Assembly: GCF_001005315.1 (NCBI RefSeq)
Contig: NZ_LBMG01000016.1
Span: forward strand, 1 to 64,000
Direction: 5' to 3'
Length of the DNA stretch: 64,000 nt
Origin: Kordia jejudonensis
Lineage (GTDB): Bacteria > Bacteroidota > Bacteroidia > Flavobacteriales > Flavobacteriaceae
Shown here: one piece after another, positions 30,057 through 39,833 of the stretch
Position numbering within the stretch: position 1 is the stretch's first letter
Layout of the letters: every line of letters starts with the position of its first letter
Program-made: the position numbers and the translations under genes
The notes under the pieces: generated by a model
The model's database searches: none
Seen by the model: the letters and a program-made list of their open reading frames with translations, nothing else
Told to the model about the DNA's origin: nothing

Positions 30057-31742
30057 TTGAAAAAATCATTATTACATATCTTTAATACATTCTTTTTACT
30101 TTTTTGTTTTTCGTTTATGAACAGTCAAACATTAAATGTAAAAGGCAGCAATGCTGATGAACAAGTTATTATTGATGGTACGAATTATAAAAAATCGCAC
30201 AAAAATATAAAATCTATTGTAGACGAACTCAAATCGCTTCAAAATGTGTTTTTTACTATTGGTTATTTTGACGCTTCATACTCTGAGCTACTAAAACTAA
30301 ATGATTCTACTTATCAGAGTACTTTCAACCTGAATTCAAAATATACTTCTTTAAAGATTCACTACGATAAGGAAAAGATGAATTCGGCTATTCTTAAGGC
30401 CTTTAGTTTGGACTTTACCGATTCGCACTTAAATATTGCACCAGAAAACCTCACTCCTTTTTTAGAAGCTTTGGTTGCCGATTTTCAAAATACAGGGAAT
30501 CCTTTTGCAGAAGTACAACTTAAGAACATCAAAAAACAAGAAGATATTATTGTTGCAGACTTAGATATCAAGGTCATTAAAAAAAGACGGTTGGATAAAA
30601 TTATTGTTAAAGGATATGAAAAATTCCCAAAATCGTATGTCAAGAATTATTTGAGACTTACTTCAAAAGTGTTTAATAAAGAAGAAATTACTACACAGAC
30701 AAAAAGAATAGATCAGCTACGTTTTGCTCGACAGTTAAAAGACCCTGAATTATTGTTTACCAAAGATTCAACAACCTTATATATATATGTAGAAAAAGTG
30801 AAGAGCAACTTTTTTGATGGATTTATAGGATTTAATTCAGATGAAGATACTGGAAATTTGAAACTGAATGGATATCTAGACTTGAAATTGATTAATAATC
30901 TGAATTCTGGAGAAGAGTTCAATATATTATGGAAGAACGACGGAAACAAGCAAACTAAGTTTTTGGCAGATTTAAAAATTCCATATGTTTTTAATTCTCC
31001 AATTGGTATTAATGCCGCGTTGGATATTTTTAAACGCGATTCCTTGTTTACTATTATCAATACTACGTTTAAAACTTTTTATCAAATTAACCAAAACAAT
31101 CAAGTTCATTTAGGAATACAACAAACAGAATCTAACAATCTTTTAGACGACAATTCGAATACCGCCATTGACGATTATAAAAGTTTTTTTACGACAGCTG
31201 GTTACACATATAATGTGCGAAATAATAATTACAGCATATTCCCTAATAAAACGACTGTACAACTTGAAGGTTTGCTTGGAAATAGAAAAAACAATGCTGA
31301 GAAAAACGAACAGAGTAAAGTTTCATTTGTTGCAAATCATCTTTGGGAATTAAATGCTCGAAACTTCATTTATGTAAACAACACTTCCGAAGCTTTATTT
31401 TCTGACACTTATCTTACCAATGAAAAATTACGTTTTGGAGGAATTCAATCTATCCGAGGATTTAATGAAAATAGTTTAGAAGCTACCTTATATAGTACAA
31501 TAAACACAGAATACAGATATATTTTGTCTCGCAATTCGTATGTCCATTCTATCATAGACTTTACGTATTTTCAAGATGATCTTACCAATACAACTGCAAA
31601 ATTATATGGTTTTGGCTTTGGACTTGGGATACGTTCAAAATCTGGATTATTGAAAATTAATTATGCTGTTGGAAAAACTGACAATACCAGCATTAAACTA
31701 TCTGAATCTAAGGTTCATATAAGCTTATCCACTTCCTTTTAA
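30057..31742 (+). CDS. Omp85/BamA-superfamily outer-membrane protein
   Basis: About 561 residues are encoded from a TTG at 30057. The frame opens at another TTG (30027), but that one overlaps a -7-like TTACTTTG (30022-30029). The signal peptide (LKKSLLHIFNTFFLLFCFSF, then MNSQ) starts cleanly at 30057, and the first ATG lies inside the signal peptide. The N-terminal 230 residues include a POTRA-like segment (IIVKGYEKFPKSYVKNYLRL). The C-terminal barrel has LRFGGIQSIRGFNENS with the hallmark RGF loop, and ends in alternating strands (FGFGLGIRSKSGLLKINY). Shorter than BamA, it may be a TamA-like or patatin-less Omp85 member. Cargo or substrate is unknown. It is divergent from rpsL and closed by its own terminator. 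Confidence 0.8.
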   Translation: MKKSLLHIFNTFFLLFCFSFMNSQTLNVKGSNADEQVIIDGTNYKKSHKNIKSIVDELKSLQNVFFTIGYFDASYSELLKLNDSTYQSTFNLNSKYTSLKIHYDKEKMNSAILKAFSLDFTDSHLNIAPENLTPFLEALVADFQNTGNPFAEVQLKNIKKQEDIIVADLDIKVIKKRRLDKIIVKGYEKFPKSYVKNYLRLTSKVFNKEEITTQTKRIDQLRFARQLKDPELLFTKDSTTLYIYVEKVKSNFFDGFIGFNSDEDTGNLKLNGYLDLKLINNLNSGEEFNILWKNDGNKQTKFLADLKIPYVFNSPIGINAALDIFKRDSLFTIINTTFKTFYQINQNNQVHLGIQQTESNNLLDDNSNTAIDDYKSFFTTAGYTYNVRNNNYSIFPNKTTVQLEGLLGNRKNNAEKNEQSKVSFVANHLWELNARNFIYVNNTSEALFSDTYLTNEKLRFGGIQSIRGFNENSLEATLYSTINTEYRYILSRNSYVHSIIDFTYFQDDLTNTTAKLYGFGFGLGIRSKSGLLKINYAVGKTDNTSIKLSESKVHISLSTSF

Positions 31743-31746
31743 CAAA

Positions 31747-31787
31747 GACTTAAACATATTTTTTATTGTTTTTAAGTCACTTTTTTC
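31747..31787 (+). terminator. Terminator after the Omp85-like gene
   Basis: Arms GACTTAAA (31747-31754) and TTTAAGTC (31771-31778) with a 16-nt loop are followed by a T-rich run, 4 bp after the stop codon. Confidence 0.6.
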
Positions 31788-31803
31788 TTCAAAAAAATAG
31801 GAA

Positions 31804-31855
31804 TATTAACATATTATTAGGATTTTTGGAATAGCTAATTCAAATAATTAACACA
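31804..31855 (+). promoter_or_regulatory. SusC leader/promoter region, copy A
   Basis: This 52-bp block (TATTAACATATTATTAGG, then ATTTTTGG, then ATAGCTAATTCAAATAA) recurs almost base for base ahead of the second susC at 39780-39833. Neither copy has a perfect TAnnTTTG -7 box, so the promoter type is uncertain, but the shared sequence suggests common control. Confidence 0.6.
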
Positions 31856-34800
31856 ATGAGAACAAAGTTTAATGGAATATTGACGCTACTTTTAGCGTTA
31901 ATGGTGCAGCTAGCGCTTGCACAAGAACAAACAGTCTCTGGTACTGTTTCCGACGAATCTGGCCTTCCGCTTCCGGGAGCTAGCGTTGTAATCAAAGGAA
32001 CGAATACAGGAGTCTCTACTAATTTTGATGGAGTTTACAACATTAAAGCTAGTAAAGGACAGACTTTAGTATATAGTTATATTGGTTATGGCAAAAAAGA
32101 AGTTGTTGTCGGAGCTTCAAACAAAATTGATGTTTCTTTAGATCCGTCAGATAATCAGCTTGAAGAAGTGATTATTACTGCACAGGGTATTAAGAAAGAG
32201 AAAAAAGCCTTAGGATATTCAGTAGCAACTGTAGAAAGTAAAGACCTAGAGCAAAAAGCAGATACGGATATCGGTAAGATATTACGTGGTAAAGCTTCTG
32301 GGGTACGTATTACTGGTTCTGGAGGTGTTTCTGGTAGTGGTTCTAACATTATTATTAGAGGGCAATCTTCTATTACTGGTGGAAACCAACCTTTATTTAT
32401 CGTAGATGGTGTTCCTTTTGACGGATCATCTGGAGGTGCAAACCAATCGGCAAGTTCAGCTAGTTTCCAATCTGGTAACGTAAGTAGTAGATTTGCGGAT
32501 ATTGATCCTAACAACATTGAGAGCGTAAGTATCTTAAAAGGATTAAGTGCAACTGCTCTTTATGGTGGTGAAGGACGAAATGGAGTAATTTTAATTACTA
32601 CAAAAACAGGAAAAGACGCTAACAAAAAAATGGAAGTTACTGTAAATCAGTCTGTTTTCTTTAACAGTATTGTATTACCAGACTACCAAGATACTTGGGG
32701 TAACGGTTTCCAAAATGTTTATGGAGCATTCTTCAGTAACTGGGGAGCACGTTTTGATAGTCAAGCGACTATTGACAACGCATTTAGAACTTCAATCTTA
32801 AACAACTTTGGTGTTGAGCCATCTGTGCTATTCCCAAATAGACCTGAACTTGACTCACCAACTGTTGCTTACAGACCTTATGATAGTCAGGAAGATTTCT
32901 TCAAAACAGGAACAATTGTTAGTACATCTGTAAATGTTGCTGGAGCGTTTTCTGATAAAGGTAGTTTCAATGCATCTTATGCACATGTTGACGACCAATC
33001 ATTTATTCCAAACAACGGATTACGAAGAGATAATTTCTCTGTTGGTGGAAACTTTAAAATGTCGAATAAATTAACTGTTTCTGGTAAAATTAGTTTAGCA
33101 AAAACAGACATTAGAAGTCCATTTACTGATGCTTCAACAGGTAGTGATGTAACTTCATCTACTGCTGGTACTGGAGGTATTGCTTCTATCTGGAACATTC
33201 TTTATTTACCACGAAGTGTAGATATCAACTTACCATCACAACATCCAATTACTGGAGAAAGTGTTTGGTATAGAGGTGGAAACGACCGTACAAATCCAGC
33301 TTGGGTATTAAACAATACACAAGATAAAAACAGTACTGACCGTGTATTCTCTAACTTTGTTGCTTCATACGAAGCTTCTGACTGGTTAACATTAGCTTAC
33401 AGACTTGGTATTGATAGTCAAAATACAAGATCAAGACGTGTTATCAACAAAGGTTCTAACGATGGCCTTCATCCAAATGGATACTTACAAACAACTTCTG
33501 AAAGATTTACAATTTGGGATCACTCTTTATTAGTTTCGATCGACAAAGAAATCTCTGAAGATTTTGGAATTCAAGCAACGCTAGGTACTACAACGAAGCG
33601 TCAAATATTTGAAAGAGATGGTTCTGAAAGTAGAGATCAAATCGTATTTGGTTTATGGAATCACTTAAACTTTAGTAACTCTAGTACTATTATTGAAGGT
33701 ACTGTATTTGCAGACAACAATCAAACATACCAAACATTCAGCGAACAAAACAACGTTGCTGCTTATGTTTCTGCAACACTTTCTTATAAGAACTTCTTAT
33801 ACTTAAACACATCATTACGTAACGAATGGAACTCTACATTAGAGCAAGAAAACAGATCTCAGTTTTCTCCTGGTGTAAGTATGTCTTTCATTCCTACATC
33901 TGCTTTCCCAGAAATCAGATCAGATGGCGGCTTAAACTTCTTAAAGTTAAGAGCTGGTTACGGTACTTCTCCAGGTTTCCCTGGACCATACAACACAAGA
34001 AGTGTTATTTCGTTAGTACCTAACATTTTCCAAACTGCTGGAGGAAACGGAACTGTAACAACAGGTATTCCTAACTTCTTACCAAATCTTGATTTAAAAC
34101 CTGAATTATCAAAAGAATTCGAAGTTGGTTTAGAAGCAAGATTCTTAAACAACAGAGTTGGAATTGACTTTACTTACTATAGCAGAGATACTGAAAATCA
34201 AATTATTCAAAGACCATTGGCTCCTGAAACAGGATACACAAGTACATTTACAAACATTGGTAATGTAATCAACAAAGGTTTTGAAATTGGATTTGATTTA
34301 ACTCCTGTAAAAACAGAAGATTTCGAATTTAAGTTAACAGGTAGCTTTACACAAAATGATAGTGAAGTTAAAGGACTTGATGAAGGAGAACAAATTCAAT
34401 ACGGAGGTATTTTCTCTACAACACAAAATGCGGCAATTAACGGACAGCAATTAGGTGTAATTGTAGGTGGAAGAGTTTTAAGAGACGAAGACGGAAACCG
34501 TTTAGTTGATGAAAACGGATACTGGATACAAGATCCTACAAACGGTGTTATTGGAGATCCAAACCCAGATTGGTTTAGTACTGTAAACACAGGTTTTACA
34601 TGGAAAAACTTATCGGTTAACATGCAATGGGAATATCAACAAGGTGGAGACATCTATGCGACTACAGTAGGAGCACTTGTTGGTAGAGGACTTGTTGAAG
34701 ACACTGATTTTGACAGAACACAAAGTATTGTATTACCAGGTGTACGTCAATCTACAGGACAACCAAACGATATTCAAATAACTTCTACGGAAGCTTACTT

Positions 34801-35098
34801 TAACAATATTGGTTTTGGTATTGATGAACTATTAATCTATGATGCTTCACACATAAGACTAAGAGAAGCTTCTATAAGCTACAGATTGCCAAAGAAATGG
34901 TTAGACAACACTCCTTTCGGGAATGTATCATTTACGGTTTCTGGTCAAAACTTATGGGTTAAGGCATTTAACACTCCTGATAGTGTAAACTATGACCCTG
35001 AACTTAACAGTTTAGGAGTTGGTAACTCTCAAGGATTCGATTACTTAACTTCTTGGAATTCTAGAAGATACGGTATGAGTATAAAAGTAACATTCTAA
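31856..35098 (+). CDS. SusC/RagA-type TonB-dependent outer-membrane transporter (copy A)
   Basis: The protein has 1080 residues. A signal peptide covers 1-23 (MRTKFNGILTLLLALMVQLA region). A carboxypeptidase-regulatory-like beta domain is at about 26-105 (VSGTVSDESGLPLPGASVVI; FDGVYNIKASKG; YSYIGY). The TonB-box-like EEVIITAQG and plug domain follow (IIIRGQSSITGGNQPLFIVD; VSILKGLSATALYGGEGRNG; ILITTKTGK), then the 22-strand barrel ending SWNSRRYGMSIKVTF. With its SusD partner 5 bp downstream it imports an oligomeric nutrient across the outer membrane, driven by TonB. No glycosidase lies in the operon, so the ligand may be a glycan or peptide. Plain, highly biased codon use (AAC, GGT, TTA) suggests strong expression. 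Confidence 0.95.
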   Translation: MRTKFNGILTLLLALMVQLALAQEQTVSGTVSDESGLPLPGASVVIKGTNTGVSTNFDGVYNIKASKGQTLVYSYIGYGKKEVVVGASNKIDVSLDPSDNQLEEVIITAQGIKKEKKALGYSVATVESKDLEQKADTDIGKILRGKASGVRITGSGGVSGSGSNIIIRGQSSITGGNQPLFIVDGVPFDGSSGGANQSASSASFQSGNVSSRFADIDPNNIESVSILKGLSATALYGGEGRNGVILITTKTGKDANKKMEVTVNQSVFFNSIVLPDYQDTWGNGFQNVYGAFFSNWGARFDSQATIDNAFRTSILNNFGVEPSVLFPNRPELDSPTVAYRPYDSQEDFFKTGTIVSTSVNVAGAFSDKGSFNASYAHVDDQSFIPNNGLRRDNFSVGGNFKMSNKLTVSGKISLAKTDIRSPFTDASTGSDVTSSTAGTGGIASIWNILYLPRSVDINLPSQHPITGESVWYRGGNDRTNPAWVLNNTQDKNSTDRVFSNFVASYEASDWLTLAYRLGIDSQNTRSRRVINKGSNDGLHPNGYLQTTSERFTIWDHSLLVSIDKEISEDFGIQATLGTTTKRQIFERDGSESRDQIVFGLWNHLNFSNSSTIIEGTVFADNNQTYQTFSEQNNVAAYVSATLSYKNFLYLNTSLRNEWNSTLEQENRSQFSPGVSMSFIPTSAFPEIRSDGGLNFLKLRAGYGTSPGFPGPYNTRSVISLVPNIFQTAGGNGTVTTGIPNFLPNLDLKPELSKEFEVGLEARFLNNRVGIDFTYYSRDTENQIIQRPLAPETGYTSTFTNIGNVINKGFEIGFDLTPVKTEDFEFKLTGSFTQNDSEVKGLDEGEQIQYGGIFSTTQNAAINGQQLGVIVGGRVLRDEDGNRLVDENGYWIQDPTNGVIGDPNPDWFSTVNTGFTWKNLSVNMQWEYQQGGDIYATTVGALVGRGLVEDTDFDRTQSIVLPGVRQSTGQPNDIQITSTEAYFNNIGFGIDELLIYDASHIRLREASISYRLPKKWLDNTPFGNVSFTVSGQNLWVKAFNTPDSVNYDPELNSLGVGNSQGFDYLTSWNSRRYGMSIKVTF

Positions 35099-35103
35099 AA
35101 AAA

Positions 35104-36795
35104 ATGACAATGAAAATAAAAAATAACAAATTATTTTGGTTGCTAGCGCTAATACTTGTATTCTCTTGTGAAACAACAGAATTAGACATACTAGTTGACC
35201 CAAATTCACCAGCACCAGATAGCTTGAATGAAGACGGAAGTTTGAACCTCATTCAATTCAATTTATCTGCATTCTTCGCGGAAGCGACAGAGGCCGGTGG
35301 AGAAGCTGTACGATTAGAGTACATGTTTGACACTTACGAAGTAAACTTTAACAACGCAAATGCTAACACTGGAGGCATGTGGCGTATTGGTTATGCTGAC
35401 ATATTAAATGAAGTTCAGGCTTTAATTCCAATTGCTACAAATAGTGGAAGACACCGTCATATTGGTGTTGCTAGAATTATCAAAGCATACACAATGATGA
35501 CCTTAGTAGATTACTTTGGTGATATCCCTTATACGGAAGCACTACAAGGTGACATTGGAACAGTATTTCCAAGCGCTGATCCTGGATCAGATGTTTACGA
35601 TGCTGCTTTCGCTGAATTGGACTTAGCATTAGCTGATTTTGCTAATATTGATGATCTTACACCTGCTTTCAATGATTTATTTTACGGGGAAGACGATAGC
35701 GATGACATGCCTAAATGGACTAAGTTTTTAAATACACTTAAACTTAAGTACTATTTAAACAGAAGACTAATCGATCCTGCTGGTGCAACTGCTGGAATCA
35801 CTTCAATATTATCAGCTGGAAATATCATTACATCTAGTGATGATGACTTCAAGTGGGTTTCTGGAACTTCATTAAATCCACAAAGTAAGCATCCTTACTA
35901 TGTTGAAGAATATGAAGCTGCCAATACTGGTGAGTACATTCCTAACTACTTAATGTGGGCATTAACACTTGAAAAAGGTGCTGACGATCCTCGTTTAAGA
36001 TATTACGTGTACAGACAAGTAAATGCATTCCCAACAGATCCAGCTACGTTAGACAACGAAATTGACTGCTGGAATGATCCAAGACCTGCTACATACGCAC
36101 CAATTGATGCAATGCAAGCTGTTCCATTACCTTTCTGTTCTTTATTTGGACGTGGCGATGGATACTGGGGAAGAGATCACGCAGAAAACGACGGTATTCC
36201 ACCTGATAACACAAAAAGAACTACATTTGGTGTGTATCCTGTTGGTGGTCGTTATGATGACAATGACGCTACAAGAATTAGAAGTGGACAAGGACTTGCT
36301 GGTGCAGGAATATGGCCAATTATGATGGATTCTTTCGTATATTTCATGAGAGCTGAAGCTGCTTTATATTTAGGAACTTCTGATGACGCTGGTGCAATGC
36401 TAGAGCAAGGAGTTAGAGCTTCTATGAATACAGTAATCGGATTTTTACCAAACCCAGGAGATTTCAATAACACTTCAGATGCTACAGATATCGACGATTA
36501 CGTAAATGGCGTAATGGCTTCATACATGGCTGCAACTAGTGATGATGAAAGAATGGCTATTATTGGAAAAGAATACTGGTTAGCAATGTACGGAAATGGA
36601 GTTGAAGGATATAACCTATACAGAAGAACTGGAGCACCTACCAACTTACAACCTACATTATTGGGTACTGGTGGTTTCCCAAGATCTTTCTTATATCCTA
36701 ACAACACAGTGGATAGAAATATAAATATCACTCAAAAACCTGGATTATCAGTTCAAGTTTTTTGGGATAACAATCCAGCAGGATTTATTCAATAA
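35104..36795 (+). CDS. SusD/RagB-type surface lipoprotein (copy A)
   Basis: The protein has 563 residues. An N-terminal lipobox LVFSC (Cys22) is followed by an acidic stretch, then TPR-like helices typical of SusD. Features include VARIIKAYTMMTLVDYFGDIPYTEAL, the conserved helix that packs on SusC, and IMMDSFVYFMRAEAALYLG. It acts as the lid and ligand-binding partner of the upstream SusC. It starts 5 bp after the susC stop; an alternative ATG two codons in (35110) is equally possible. The fold matches the SusD-like_2 branch rather than the glycan-classic branch, and the substrate is unknown. Confidence 0.93.
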   Translation: MTMKIKNNKLFWLLALILVFSCETTELDILVDPNSPAPDSLNEDGSLNLIQFNLSAFFAEATEAGGEAVRLEYMFDTYEVNFNNANANTGGMWRIGYADILNEVQALIPIATNSGRHRHIGVARIIKAYTMMTLVDYFGDIPYTEALQGDIGTVFPSADPGSDVYDAAFAELDLALADFANIDDLTPAFNDLFYGEDDSDDMPKWTKFLNTLKLKYYLNRRLIDPAGATAGITSILSAGNIITSSDDDFKWVSGTSLNPQSKHPYYVEEYEAANTGEYIPNYLMWALTLEKGADDPRLRYYVYRQVNAFPTDPATLDNEIDCWNDPRPATYAPIDAMQAVPLPFCSLFGRGDGYWGRDHAENDGIPPDNTKRTTFGVYPVGGRYDDNDATRIRSGQGLAGAGIWPIMMDSFVYFMRAEAALYLGTSDDAGAMLEQGVRASMNTVIGFLPNPGDFNNTSDATDIDDYVNGVMASYMAATSDDERMAIIGKEYWLAMYGNGVEGYNLYRRTGAPTNLQPTLLGTGGFPRSFLYPNNTVDRNINITQKPGLSVQVFWDNNPAGFIQ

Positions 36796-36806
36796 AAAAG
36801 TAAATT

Positions 36807-37706
36807 ATGAAAAATAAATTATTAAAATCGTTTTTAGTACTTGGTGCTATGACTTTAGCGTTTAGTAGCTGTAAGGATGACGAGACATTTCCTGTCAAGT
36901 TTGACGAACTGATCAATTCTGGAGTGCCTTTCGCTTCAGAAATAACGACCAACGGATCTACAAATGTAAATAAGCTAGATCCTGCAAGTTCAAGCTTCTC
37001 TAAAGACTATCAACTAGTTTCTCCTGCTGGAGGAACAGACATTACTAAAGTTGAAGTTTTTGTTAGCCTGACTGGAGAAAACATTAGTGCTTCTGAAGCG
37101 TTATTATACACTACAGAAGCTTCAAGCTTTACTTCTGCTGCAGATGCACAATACCCAGAAGTAAACATAGCTTTTTCTGGATCTGACATTATTTCTGCTT
37201 TAGGAATTAATGCTTCAAGTTTAGAAGGTGGAGATACATTTAATTACAGATTAGCAATTTCAAATGCACAAGGTACATTTTCGGATGTAAGTGCAAACTT
37301 TGACAATCAGTCTGCTGATCACACATTCTCTTCAACAGTTGTTTGTATTGCACCACCACCTCCAGGTGTTTGGACAATAGACATGCATGATTCTTATGGA
37401 GATGGATGGCAAACTATCGGAAATAGCTCTGCTCCTATTACTATTACATTAGATGACGGAACTGTTTTTGAAGTTGGATTATGTACTCCATACGAGCCAA
37501 ACACATTTGACTGTATCAACGAATCAAATGATGGAACTGACACTATTACAATTCCAGTAGGAACTGAAAGTGCAGATTGGTTCTTCCCAGGAGATAACTA
37601 CGGAGAAATTTCTTTTGAAATTTATGCTCCAAGTGGAAACCTAGTTGCTGCATACACAGCTGGATCTGCTGCTGGACCAATTGCATTAAACTTATGTAAT
37701 GAATAA
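36807..37706 (+). CDS. SusE-like position lipoprotein, third gene of SusCD operon A
   Basis: The 299-residue lipoprotein (AFSSC, Cys22) has an N-terminal beta-sandwich region and a C-terminal domain (about 185-299). The C-terminal domain contains WTIDMHDSYGDGWQT and four Cys (VCIAP, GLCTP, FDCINE, NLCNE), which may pair as disulfides. The DSYGDGW motif recurs in flavobacterial secreted proteins as a calcium- or sugar-binding-like loop. By position it would be an accessory surface binding protein for the SusCD pair, but no known family is recognised with certainty. It starts 11 bp after susD and is followed by a terminator. Confidence 0.8.
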   Translation: MKNKLLKSFLVLGAMTLAFSSCKDDETFPVKFDELINSGVPFASEITTNGSTNVNKLDPASSSFSKDYQLVSPAGGTDITKVEVFVSLTGENISASEALLYTTEASSFTSAADAQYPEVNIAFSGSDIISALGINASSLEGGDTFNYRLAISNAQGTFSDVSANFDNQSADHTFSSTVVCIAPPPPGVWTIDMHDSYGDGWQTIGNSSAPITITLDDGTVFEVGLCTPYEPNTFDCINESNDGTDTITIPVGTESADWFFPGDNYGEISFEIYAPSGNLVAAYTAGSAAGPIALNLCNE

Positions 37707-37743
37707 ATAGATTTTACCTATATAAAATCAATTATAAAGCAAG

Positions 37744-37779
37744 CTGCCTGTGAATTTTATTCATGGGCAGTTTTTTTTT
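37744..37779 (+). terminator. Terminator of SusCD operon A
   Basis: Stem CTGCCTGTGAAT (37744-37755) with ATTCATGGGCAG (37759-37770), two G-T wobbles, 3-nt loop, followed by nine T. Confidence 0.9.
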
Positions 37780-37796
37780 AGTCCAATATTCTTTAC

Positions 37797-37815
37797 TTTT
37801 CGACCATAAAATCAA
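37797..37815 (+). repeat. 19-bp direct repeat, left copy, flanking the arylsulfotransferase-like gene
   Basis: TTTTCGACCATAAAATCAA is present here and, identical, at 39538-39556, on either side of one gene. Confidence 0.85.
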
Positions 37816-37828
37816 TTATGGTTTTTTA
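37803..37828 (+). terminator. Second terminator-like hairpin in the leader of the arylsulfotransferase-like gene
   Basis: ACCATAA (37803-37809) pairs with TTATGGT (37816-37822) and a T-run follows. It lies 15 bp before the next start codon. It may back up the terminator at 37744-37779 or attenuate the downstream gene. Confidence 0.5.
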
Positions 37829-37843
37829 AGATTACAAAATACT

Positions 37844-39469
37844 ATGAGAAAATACCTTTTACTAAACCTCTTATTGTTGGTTTCATTATGTGTAAAATCA
37901 CAAAACACAGTAGGAATCATCACTAATAATCCAGGCACTTTCGATGGATATACACTATATGCACCTGCTGGACATACGGAAACGTATTTAATAAATAATT
38001 GTGGCGAAATCGTAAATCAATGGACTAGTACTGTTGCCCCAGGAAATGCAGTATATCTTTTAGAAAACGGAAATTTGCTTCGAGCTGGAAGAATTGCAAA
38101 TGCCGATGTGAACTTCGGAGGTGTTGGTGGAAAAGTAGAATTATATGATTGGGATAGCAATTTACTTTGGGAATACACATACTCATCTACGCTAGTTTCA
38201 CAACATCATGACGTATTTCCCATGCCCAACGGAAATGTTCTTATGTTAGCTGTAAATACAATGACACAAGCTGAAGCTATTCAAGCAGGAAGAAACCCAG
38301 CTGATTTAGCGCAAGGAAAACTTTTCAATGAACAAATACTAGAACTACAACCTGTCGGAGCTAACGGTGCAAACATTGTGTGGGAATGGAATGTAAAAGA
38401 TCATCTCATTCAAGATATTGATCCTTCAAAAGATAATTTTGGCACAGTTGAAGATAATCCACAATTGCTCGATATAAACTTTTTAGGCAACTCTGCTGGA
38501 AATGCAAATTGGCTACATTTCAATTCTATTCAATACGATGAAAGATTAGATCAAATTGTAATAAGCTCAAGACTTTTAAGCGAAATATACATCATAGACC
38601 ACAGCACAACTACAGCTGAAGCAGCCACAAATTCTGGCGGAATTAGAAACAAAGGAGGCGACTTTTTGTATCGTTGGGGAAATCCGCAAGCTTACAAAAG
38701 AGGAACTCCAAGTGACCAGAAATTATTTGGTCAACATTATCCACATTTTATTGCTGATGGACTTGATGACGCTCGAAAAATCATAGTATTTAACAATGGA
38801 TTTACGCGTGTTCCAAGTGTTTCTCAAATAGATATCATCACACCTCCAGAAGATAGCGAAGGTGTTTACACATATGTTTCAGGCACTGCATATGGTCCTT
38901 CCAACACAGATTACACCTACAAAGATCCTGTAGAAACAGATTTTTATTCCAGAATACTATCAAGTGCGCAACGCCTTCCGAACGGTAATACACTTATTTG
39001 CGATGGGGATGATGGATACTTTTTTGAAATTACACCTAACGAAGAAATCGTTTGGGAATATGTAAATCCTGTAACACCAACGGGAATTCTATCACAAGGA
39101 GATGATCCAACCGCTTCTCCTAATTTAACTTTTAGAGTTTTGCGCTATGCAAGCGATTACCCAGCATTTACAAACAGAACGTTAACACCTGGTGCACCTG
39201 TAGAACAAAATCCAGATTTAATGGGATGCACAATTTTAGGTACAGAGGAAGTTACAGAAGAAATTTTTTCTTTCGCTCCTAATCCAGTAAAAAACACCTT
39301 CACAATACATGGAACAATTGATAAAGTAGAAATCTACAATATCATGGGCAAACTAATTAGCACTTCTTATGAAAACACGGTTGATTTAAGTAACCAAAAA
39401 TCAGGAATGTACATTATGAAGGTTTTTGCTAACAAAAAAGTAACAACTGCCAAAATAGTAAAAGAATAA
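37844..39469 (+). CDS. Arylsulfotransferase-like beta-propeller protein with T9SS sorting domain
   Basis: The protein has 541 residues from the ATG at 37844. An in-frame ATG at 37763 lies inside a terminator and before the signal peptide, so it is rejected. The signal peptide is MRKYLLLNLLLLVSLCVKSQ. The propeller has repeated WEY/WEW blades and His-rich loops SQHHDVFPMPNGNVLM, NWLHFNSIQYD and GQHYPHFI. These match the arylsulfotransferase (ASST-like) family, whose catalytic His carries sulfate. Residues about 470-541 form a T9SS type A sorting domain (FSFAPNPVKNTF ... SGMYIMKVF). Exported by T9SS. Whether it transfers sulfate is not shown. It lies between two SusCD operons and is flanked by a direct repeat. 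Confidence 0.85.
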   Translation: MRKYLLLNLLLLVSLCVKSQNTVGIITNNPGTFDGYTLYAPAGHTETYLINNCGEIVNQWTSTVAPGNAVYLLENGNLLRAGRIANADVNFGGVGGKVELYDWDSNLLWEYTYSSTLVSQHHDVFPMPNGNVLMLAVNTMTQAEAIQAGRNPADLAQGKLFNEQILELQPVGANGANIVWEWNVKDHLIQDIDPSKDNFGTVEDNPQLLDINFLGNSAGNANWLHFNSIQYDERLDQIVISSRLLSEIYIIDHSTTTAEAATNSGGIRNKGGDFLYRWGNPQAYKRGTPSDQKLFGQHYPHFIADGLDDARKIIVFNNGFTRVPSVSQIDIITPPEDSEGVYTYVSGTAYGPSNTDYTYKDPVETDFYSRILSSAQRLPNGNTLICDGDDGYFFEITPNEEIVWEYVNPVTPTGILSQGDDPTASPNLTFRVLRYASDYPAFTNRTLTPGAPVEQNPDLMGCTILGTEEVTEEIFSFAPNPVKNTFTIHGTIDKVEIYNIMGKLISTSYENTVDLSNQKSGMYIMKVFANKKVTTAKIVKE

Positions 39470-39779
39470 AAAGCTGTAATTATTGTGTTTTAAGTAGCTA
39501 TTGGTTTTCAGACACCAATACAGACGATTATTTTGGATTTTCGACCATAAAATCAACGTCTTATAAAATCCAAAAACACAAAACATTTGCTTAATACAGA
39601 GTATTTTATCAAATCATTAAGATTTTTAACAAATCTATATAATTATGATAATAAACTACATTTTACGAGCGCAGCACCTTCATTTTTAAGACTGTAACAG
39701 TTTATTTCACACCAAAAGAAGTCTTCTTTTTCAAAAAAACTTAGGATTTAAAATGATTTTTAAGAAAAAAAAATTGGAT
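39470..39779. other. Non-coding spacer between the arylsulfotransferase-like gene and SusCD operon B
   Basis: No credible gene is seen. It holds a small hairpin TATTGGT/ACCAATA (39499-39520), an inverted repeat TTTTGGATTTT/AAAATCCAAAA (39531-39541 and 39565-39575), and the right copy of the 19-bp direct repeat inside the latter. The rest is A+T-rich. Confidence 0.6.
39538..39556 (+). repeat. 19-bp direct repeat, right copy
   Basis: Identical to 37797-37815. The two copies are 1741 bp apart and bracket a single gene. Confidence 0.85.
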
Positions 39780-39833
39780 TATTAACATAAAATTAGGATT
39801 TTTGGCGATAGCTAATTCAAATAAATTAAAAAA
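39780..39833 (+). promoter_or_regulatory. SusC leader/promoter region, copy B
   Basis: TATTAACATAAAATTAGG, then ATTTTTGG, then ATAGCTAATTCAAATAA aligns with copy A at 31804-31855. Identity continues into the first codons of susC. Confidence 0.6.

Noticed and set aside
37763-37843. Longer N-terminus for the arylsulfotransferase-like protein
   Set aside because: The upstream ATG is inside a terminator; the signal peptide begins at 37844.
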